Shown: positions 5,919-10,370 of the stretch, piece after piece
Numbering within the stretch: the first letter of the stretch is position 1
Layout: every line of letters begins with the position of its first letter
Source: Paraclostridium ghonii
GTDB taxonomy: Bacteria > Bacillota > Clostridia > Peptostreptococcales > Peptostreptococcaceae
Direction: 5' to 3'
DNA length: 10,370 nucleotides
NCBI RefSeq assembly: GCF_023653455.1
Contig: NZ_JAKEDR010000120.1
Span: forward strand, 1-10,370
Position numbers and translations under genes: made by a program
The notes under the pieces: generated by a model
Databases searched by the model: none
What the model saw: only the letters and a program-made list of their open reading frames with translations
What the model was told of the DNA's origin: nothing

Positions 5919-8342
5919 TTGATAAAAAGTTATAAAGAATTAAGTAATAGATATATTAAACAAAATAAAAAACGTACCACATTAACTCTTATAGGGATTA
6001 TATTATCCCTTGCACTTATTTCAACTATTGGATTATTTATGAAAGGTAGCGAAAAATCTTCTATTGAACAAACAAAGCAAAGTACTGGAGCTTCATTTCA
6101 TATAATGTATAATACTTATACAGACGATATATTAACAAAAGTATCAAATAATCCGAATATAGAGAGGTATGGAATTGTATCAGGAGGAGAGCAAATCAAA
6201 TACAATGATATTATCTTCCAAAAGATTTACGTTGATAATGGGGCAAGTGAAATATTAAAATATAGTATAAAAGAAGGTAGTATACCTAATAAAAATGATG
6301 AAATATGTATAGATGAGTGGACAAAAGCACATATAAAATCCGATTTAAAAATTGGAGATAAAATAACCATTGATAAAAAACAATATACTGTAGTTGGTTT
6401 TTTAAAAACTGAAGGATCTTCACAAAGTGAAAAAATAAGTAGAGCTATTACATTTGATAAAAACCCTAAAAATGGAGCATTAATGGTAGAAATAAATTCT
6501 AAAGCTGATTTTAATAAAACTTTAGAATCTTTAAAATCTTTAAGCAGTAAAGAGAATATTCAACAAAATAGTGAGTTAAATCGACTAGAAAAAATGGGGT
6601 CAAATAATACAATGCTTACTATTGTTGCAATTATAATTTTTATTGTTGTAAGTGCTACAATTATTGTTATATATAATTCTTTCCAAATTAGTGTGGCAGA
6701 AAGAATGAAGCAATTTGGATTACTTAGAAGTATAGGAGCAACAAAAAAACAAATAAGGGTCATTGTTTTTAGAGAAGCGACAATATTATTAATGATAGCT
6801 ATTCCTATTGGATTATTAATAAGTATAGGTACAATATATGCTTTACAAGGGGTTTTAGATTTATTACTAAAGGGAAATACTCCACTTTCAGTTGTAAGTA
6901 TAAATATAAATATATTAGCAATAAGCACAATAATAACAATTGTAGCTGTTTATATATCTAGTTTTTTACCTGCTAAATATGTTGGAAATATATCACCTTT
7001 AGTTGCAATTAGTAGTAGGGTAGTTATAAAAAAAGAATCTATTAAAAAAAGAAAAAATATATTTTTTAAGAAAATATTTAATTTTAAGGCATTAATGGCT
7101 ATTAAAAACATAGGTCGTAATCCTAAAAGATGTCGTGTTATGATATTGTCTATTGTTGTAAGTTCTACTTTATTTATTACTTTTACAACATTAGTACAAG
7201 AAGTTATAAATATAAAAGGAACAAGTTTTGAATATCAAAATATTGACTTAGGTATTAATAACTATTCGGAAAATAATGGGAATAAAATAGATGATAATTT
7301 AATAAATAAAATTAAAAATTTAGACAATGTTGAAAAAGTTTATGCTATATATCCAGGGATTTATGGTAAATCTCAAATAGAAGAAAAACAGAAAGTAAAA
7401 CAAGCAGGAGATATATATACAAAAGAAAATTCTGGTGGAGGTAATAAAGAATTTATTGATACTAATATCAATGTATATGATAAAACTGCATTAGATTTAG
7501 CTAAAAAGTATGTAACTAGTGGAAATATTAATGTTGATGAAATAAATTCTCAAAATGGTGTAGTTTTGGTCTCTAATGGAAAAACAAAAGATGATAATAA
7601 TCAGAGATATATGGGGAAACTAACTAACTACAAAGTAAATGATGAAATTACTTTAATTGATGAATCTGGGAAAGAGTATAAGTTAAAGGTAATGGCGATT
7701 ATAGAAAATGATATTTTTGAAAGAGAAACAAACTACAATTCAATGAGGTTAATTACAACAGATAAGGTAATGGAAAATTTAAACAATGAAGAATTAGATA
7801 TACAAAGTCTTGAAGTCAGCTTAAAAGATTCATCGTTACACTTAAAGACTTATGAAGAAATAAATAAAATTTTACAGGATTATCCATCATATAGTACAAT
7901 GAATTACGTAGATATGAATGCTAGTGAAAAAAGTTCTATTATGCTAATCCAAGTATTAGTATATGGGTTTATATTTGTAATTACATTAATAAGTAGTATA
8001 AATATTATAAATACAATTACAATGAATATAACTTTAAGAAGAAAGGAACTATCTGTATTAAAGTCTATAGGTATGTCCCAAAAAGACTTAAAGAAAATGA
8101 TAATGTATGAAGGTTTATTTTATGGTTTAGTTGGGGGAATATTAGGATCGGTAGCTGGATGTGGTTTTACTTATGTTATATATAAAGTTTTCTCAGATAT
8201 TATAGGACTTGCATGGAAAGTACCTTGGATGTTATGTATAATTACTATTTTCGTATCAATAGTAATTAGTTTCCTATCTGCATTAATACCTATGAGAAAA
8301 ATTGAAAAAGATAATGTAATAGACGTTATTAGAGAGGGGTAA
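5919..8342 (+). CDS. Double-FtsX ABC transporter permease of 807 residues (module 2)
   Basis: Large permease with two MacB-like halves. Half 1 has a membrane helix at about 22-41, an outside domain (about 45-228) and helices at about 231-254, 285-308 and 330-350. Half 2 has a helix at about 407-426, a larger outside domain (about 430-672) and helices at about 676-700, 730-757 and 768-791. The cytoplasmic coupling motif appears in both: ERMKQFGLLRSIGATKKQIR (261-280) and RRKELSVLKSIGMSQKDLKK (707-726). This eight-helix layout differs from the ten-helix BceB permeases, and a single chain could do the job of a permease dimer. The start is TTG at 5919, 6 bases after AGGGGGTGA (5904-5912); the first in-frame ATG would remove helix 1. 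The substrate is unknown; export or extraction of an envelope-active compound is inferred from the family. Confidence 0.94.
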   Translation: MIKSYKELSNRYIKQNKKRTTLTLIGIILSLALISTIGLFMKGSEKSSIEQTKQSTGASFHIMYNTYTDDILTKVSNNPNIERYGIVSGGEQIKYNDIIFQKIYVDNGASEILKYSIKEGSIPNKNDEICIDEWTKAHIKSDLKIGDKITIDKKQYTVVGFLKTEGSSQSEKISRAITFDKNPKNGALMVEINSKADFNKTLESLKSLSSKENIQQNSELNRLEKMGSNNTMLTIVAIIIFIVVSATIIVIYNSFQISVAERMKQFGLLRSIGATKKQIRVIVFREATILLMIAIPIGLLISIGTIYALQGVLDLLLKGNTPLSVVSININILAISTIITIVAVYISSFLPAKYVGNISPLVAISSRVVIKKESIKKRKNIFFKKIFNFKALMAIKNIGRNPKRCRVMILSIVVSSTLFITFTTLVQEVINIKGTSFEYQNIDLGINNYSENNGNKIDDNLINKIKNLDNVEKVYAIYPGIYGKSQIEEKQKVKQAGDIYTKENSGGGNKEFIDTNINVYDKTALDLAKKYVTSGNINVDEINSQNGVVLVSNGKTKDDNNQRYMGKLTNYKVNDEITLIDESGKEYKLKVMAIIENDIFERETNYNSMRLITTDKVMENLNNEELDIQSLEVSLKDSSLHLKTYEEINKILQDYPSYSTMNYVDMNASEKSSIMLIQVLVYGFIFVITLISSINIINTITMNITLRRKELSVLKSIGMSQKDLKKMIMYEGLFYGLVGGILGSVAGCGFTYVIYKVFSDIIGLAWKVPWMLCIITIFVSIVISFLSALIPMRKIEKDNVIDVIREG

Positions 8343-8362
8343 TGAAATAAAGGAGGGTTTTT

Positions 8363-9055
8363 ATGACTAAAATATTATTTGTTGAAGATGATGATGCTTT
8401 AGGTTGTGCTTTAGAATTTTCTTTAATGGATGAAGGTTACGATATAACAAGAGCTTGTACTATTAATGAAGCCAAAGAGGCATTTAATAAAGATGAGTTT
8501 GAATTAATATTGCTAGATGTAACTTTACCAGATGGAAGTGGCTATGATTTTTGCAAATATGTCAGAGTAAAATCAAGCGTACCGATTATATTTTTGACAG
8601 CTTTAGATGATGAAGTAAATATTGTCATGGGATTAGAAATAGGTGCAAATGATTATTTATCTAAGCCATTTAGAGTTAGAGAATTGTTAGCAAGAATTAA
8701 AGTGCAATTACGATTAAACAAAACAGATGAATCTAAAAATGTTTTAATCAGTAACGATATAACTGTTAATCTATCAACAACTAACGTATATAAAAACAAT
8801 GAGCTATTAAATCTAACAGCATTAGAATATAAACTATTAATATTATTTATGAAAAATCCTCTTAACATATTAAAAAGAGATGATATTCTTGGAAGTGTTA
8901 CAGGTGGTGATGATGTTTTCTTTGATGAAAATACATTATCAGTATATATAAAAAGATTAAGAGAAAAGATAGAAGATGACCCTAAAAATCCAAATTATAT
9001 TATAACTAAACGTGGCTTAGGTTATAAATGGAATATTGATGTAAGGAGTGAGTAA
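8363..9055 (+). CDS. OmpR/PhoB-family response regulator (module 2)
   Basis: Response regulator of 230 residues. The receiver domain (about 1-118) has acidic residues E8, D9 and D10, phospho-acceptor D52 in LLDVTLPDGSG, T79 and K101 in the SKPF motif. The winged-helix domain (about 125-225) carries the TALEYKLL start, the recognition-helix region TLSVYIKRLREKI (191-203) and the RGLGYKW hairpin. The ATG is preceded by AAGGAGG (8350-8356) at 6 bases, a near-perfect site. The gene starts 20 bases after the permease stop codon and its own stop is 2 bases before the kinase start. It probably controls the module 2 promoter region (4382-4430), giving feedback control of the whole operon. The DNA-recognition residues differ from those of the module 1 regulator, consistent with a separate operator. 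Confidence 0.96.
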   Translation: MTKILFVEDDDALGCALEFSLMDEGYDITRACTINEAKEAFNKDEFELILLDVTLPDGSGYDFCKYVRVKSSVPIIFLTALDDEVNIVMGLEIGANDYLSKPFRVRELLARIKVQLRLNKTDESKNVLISNDITVNLSTTNVYKNNELLNLTALEYKLLILFMKNPLNILKRDDILGSVTGGDDVFFDENTLSVYIKRLREKIEDDPKNPNYIITKRGLGYKWNIDVRSE

Positions 9056-9057
9056 TA

Positions 9058-10284
9058 TTGAATAAAATTTTCATTAATAAAGAGGTTAAGAAAAGTACTA
9101 TTATATTGATTTTACTCCTTACTATTTTTATGATACTACAAGTATTTATGTACAAAAGCTATATAGAAAATCAAAAACAAGATTATATTGATATAATTGG
9201 GGGAATGATTTCAAGAACGGTAGCACTTGACCCTGAATTAGAGAAAGAATTAATTCCCTTGGTAACTAGAGATATTAGTGAGGAAGACAAAGAAAAAGGT
9301 CAAATTATTTTGAAACAATATGGAGTAACGGGTGATCTTAACAGAAGCTTGTTTCCTAATTTTACTAATAACTATGGGATTTTAATTTTAAGTTTTGTGT
9401 TAGTTTGCTTGTTAATTCTATTAAATTATGTTCAAAATGTTTATTTTTTTAGTAAGATAAGAAAAATGACATTAGCAGCTAATAAAATACTAGATGATGA
9501 TTACACTTCTTTAATAAATGAAGATAAAGAAGGAGATTTTGCTAAGCTAGCTGTAGCATTTTCCAATGTTAGAAGTATAATTAAAAATAATATTAGTTCT
9601 ACCCAAAAAGAAAAACAGTATTTAGTTGAATTACTACAAAATATATCTCATCAGTTAAAAACAAAGCTTGCTACTATGATTTTGTACAATGACATACTGT
9701 TAAATAGAAAAATAACAGAAGAGCAAAGAATAAAGTTTTTGCAAGACAATAGTATTCAACTTGATAATATGAATGTGATGATACAAAACATATTAAAACT
9801 AGCGAAGCTAGATGCAAATACGATTGAATTTTGTAAAAAAGAAGAAAGCTTAAATCAAACGATAAAAGAAGTTTTATATAGCCTTAAAGAAGTTGCTAAT
9901 GTTAGAAATGTTAAACTAGAAATCAATGAGTTTGAACAAATTAGTTTACAACAAGATAAGTTTTGGATAAAAGAGGCATTTAATAATATTATAAAAAATT
10001 GCATAGAACATACTCCTGAAGATGGAATTGTTAAAGCTTATTTATTAAACAACCCAGCATATTATAGAGTAATAATTGAGGATAGTGGAGAAGGAATTGA
10101 TCAAAGTGATATAGCTAATATATTTAATAGATTCTATAAAACTAAGACCTCTAACAAAAAAGATTCTGTAGGCATAGGGTTATCTATTTCTAAGTCAATA
10201 ATTGAATCTCACAATGGATATATTGATGTCAAAAGTAAAAAGGGAATGGGGACTAGATTTATTATAACTTTTATGAAATATTAA
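9058..10284 (+). CDS. Membrane sensor histidine kinase (module 2)
   Basis: Histidine kinase of 408 residues. Membrane helices at about 13-33 and 107-128 flank an outside domain of about 73 residues, so it is not one of the loop-less intramembrane-sensing BceS-type kinases. A HAMP-like linker (about 129-180) leads to the phospho-acceptor H198 in NISHQLKTKLA. The catalytic domain has the N-box (N310, N314), G1 (DSGEGI, 342-347), F-box (IFNRFYK, 355-361) and G2 (GIGL, 372-375). Two unusual residues follow the histidine: glutamine at +1 (Q199, usually Glu or Asp) and lysine at +5 (K203, usually Pro). The start is TTG at 9058, with AAGGAG (9043-9048) 9 bases upstream and only 2 bases after the regulator stop codon. 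It is the last gene of the operon and is followed by a terminator. Confidence 0.93.
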   Translation: MNKIFINKEVKKSTIILILLLTIFMILQVFMYKSYIENQKQDYIDIIGGMISRTVALDPELEKELIPLVTRDISEEDKEKGQIILKQYGVTGDLNRSLFPNFTNNYGILILSFVLVCLLILLNYVQNVYFFSKIRKMTLAANKILDDDYTSLINEDKEGDFAKLAVAFSNVRSIIKNNISSTQKEKQYLVELLQNISHQLKTKLATMILYNDILLNRKITEEQRIKFLQDNSIQLDNMNVMIQNILKLAKLDANTIEFCKKEESLNQTIKEVLYSLKEVANVRNVKLEINEFEQISLQQDKFWIKEAFNNIIKNCIEHTPEDGIVKAYLLNNPAYYRVIIEDSGEGIDQSDIANIFNRFYKTKTSNKKDSVGIGLSISKSIIESHNGYIDVKSKKGMGTRFIITFMKY

Positions 10285-10324
10285 TTTTAAATATAAGTAA
10301 TTAAAAAATATATTTGAATATACG

Positions 10325-10357
10325 AAAAAGCATTGGCTATATAGTTTATGCTTTTTT
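10325..10357 (+). terminator. Rho-independent terminator of module 2
   Basis: AAAAAGCAT (10325-10333) pairs perfectly with ATGCTTTTT (10348-10356), enclosing a 14-base loop that contains the short CTATATAG palindrome. A T run (10352-10357) doubles as the 3' tail. It lies 40 bases after the kinase stop codon. Confidence 0.78.
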
Positions 10358-10370
10358 GATTATATATTAC

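Overview
The window is very AT-rich. It uses AGA, ATA and TTA codons heavily, has strong AAGGAG/AGGGGG ribosome binding sites, and uses TTG and GTG start codons. This points to a low-GC Firmicute of the Clostridia, and a Clostridioides/Paraclostridium/Romboutsia-type (Peptostreptococcaceae) or Clostridium genome would fit. The genus is inferred from style only. Every confident gene is on the + strand, and I see no RNA gene, insertion sequence, phage gene or CRISPR array.

The window holds two complete, adjacent two-component-system plus ABC-transporter modules with opposite gene order. Module 1 (about 28-4370) runs OmpR-type response regulator, histidine kinase, MacB/FtsX-type permease, ATPase and a probable 41-residue small protein (GTG start, good ribosome binding site), ending at a rho-independent terminator (4337-4370). 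Module 2 (about 4380-10357) runs a 241-residue membrane-anchored extracytoplasmic protein of unknown family, ATPase, an 807-residue double-FtsX permease, OmpR-type response regulator and histidine kinase, ending at a second terminator (10325-10357). Within module 2 the genes are 2-20 bases apart, so they look like one operon.

The most informative non-coding signal is a matched pair of promoter boxes in module 1. One lies before the regulator gene (28-60) and one before the permease gene (1936-1968). Each has two TTAACAtT-like half-sites with an 11-base period, 8 bases upstream of a TATAAT-like -10, at the same distance from the start codon. This is the layout expected for a PhoB/OmpR-type activator, so the first regulator probably activates both its own operon and the transporter genes. 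No copy of this box lies before module 2, whose leader instead has a different short palindrome (4392-4402). The two circuits therefore look separately wired.

By analogy with known regulator/kinase/ABC sets in Firmicutes, each module plausibly senses a cell-envelope stress or a secreted or antimicrobial peptide and induces an export or resistance transporter. The substrate cannot be read from the sequence. Less usual features are the small protein at the end of module 1, the unrecognised anchored protein that leads module 2, and the lack of the usual proline after the phospho-histidine in both kinases.
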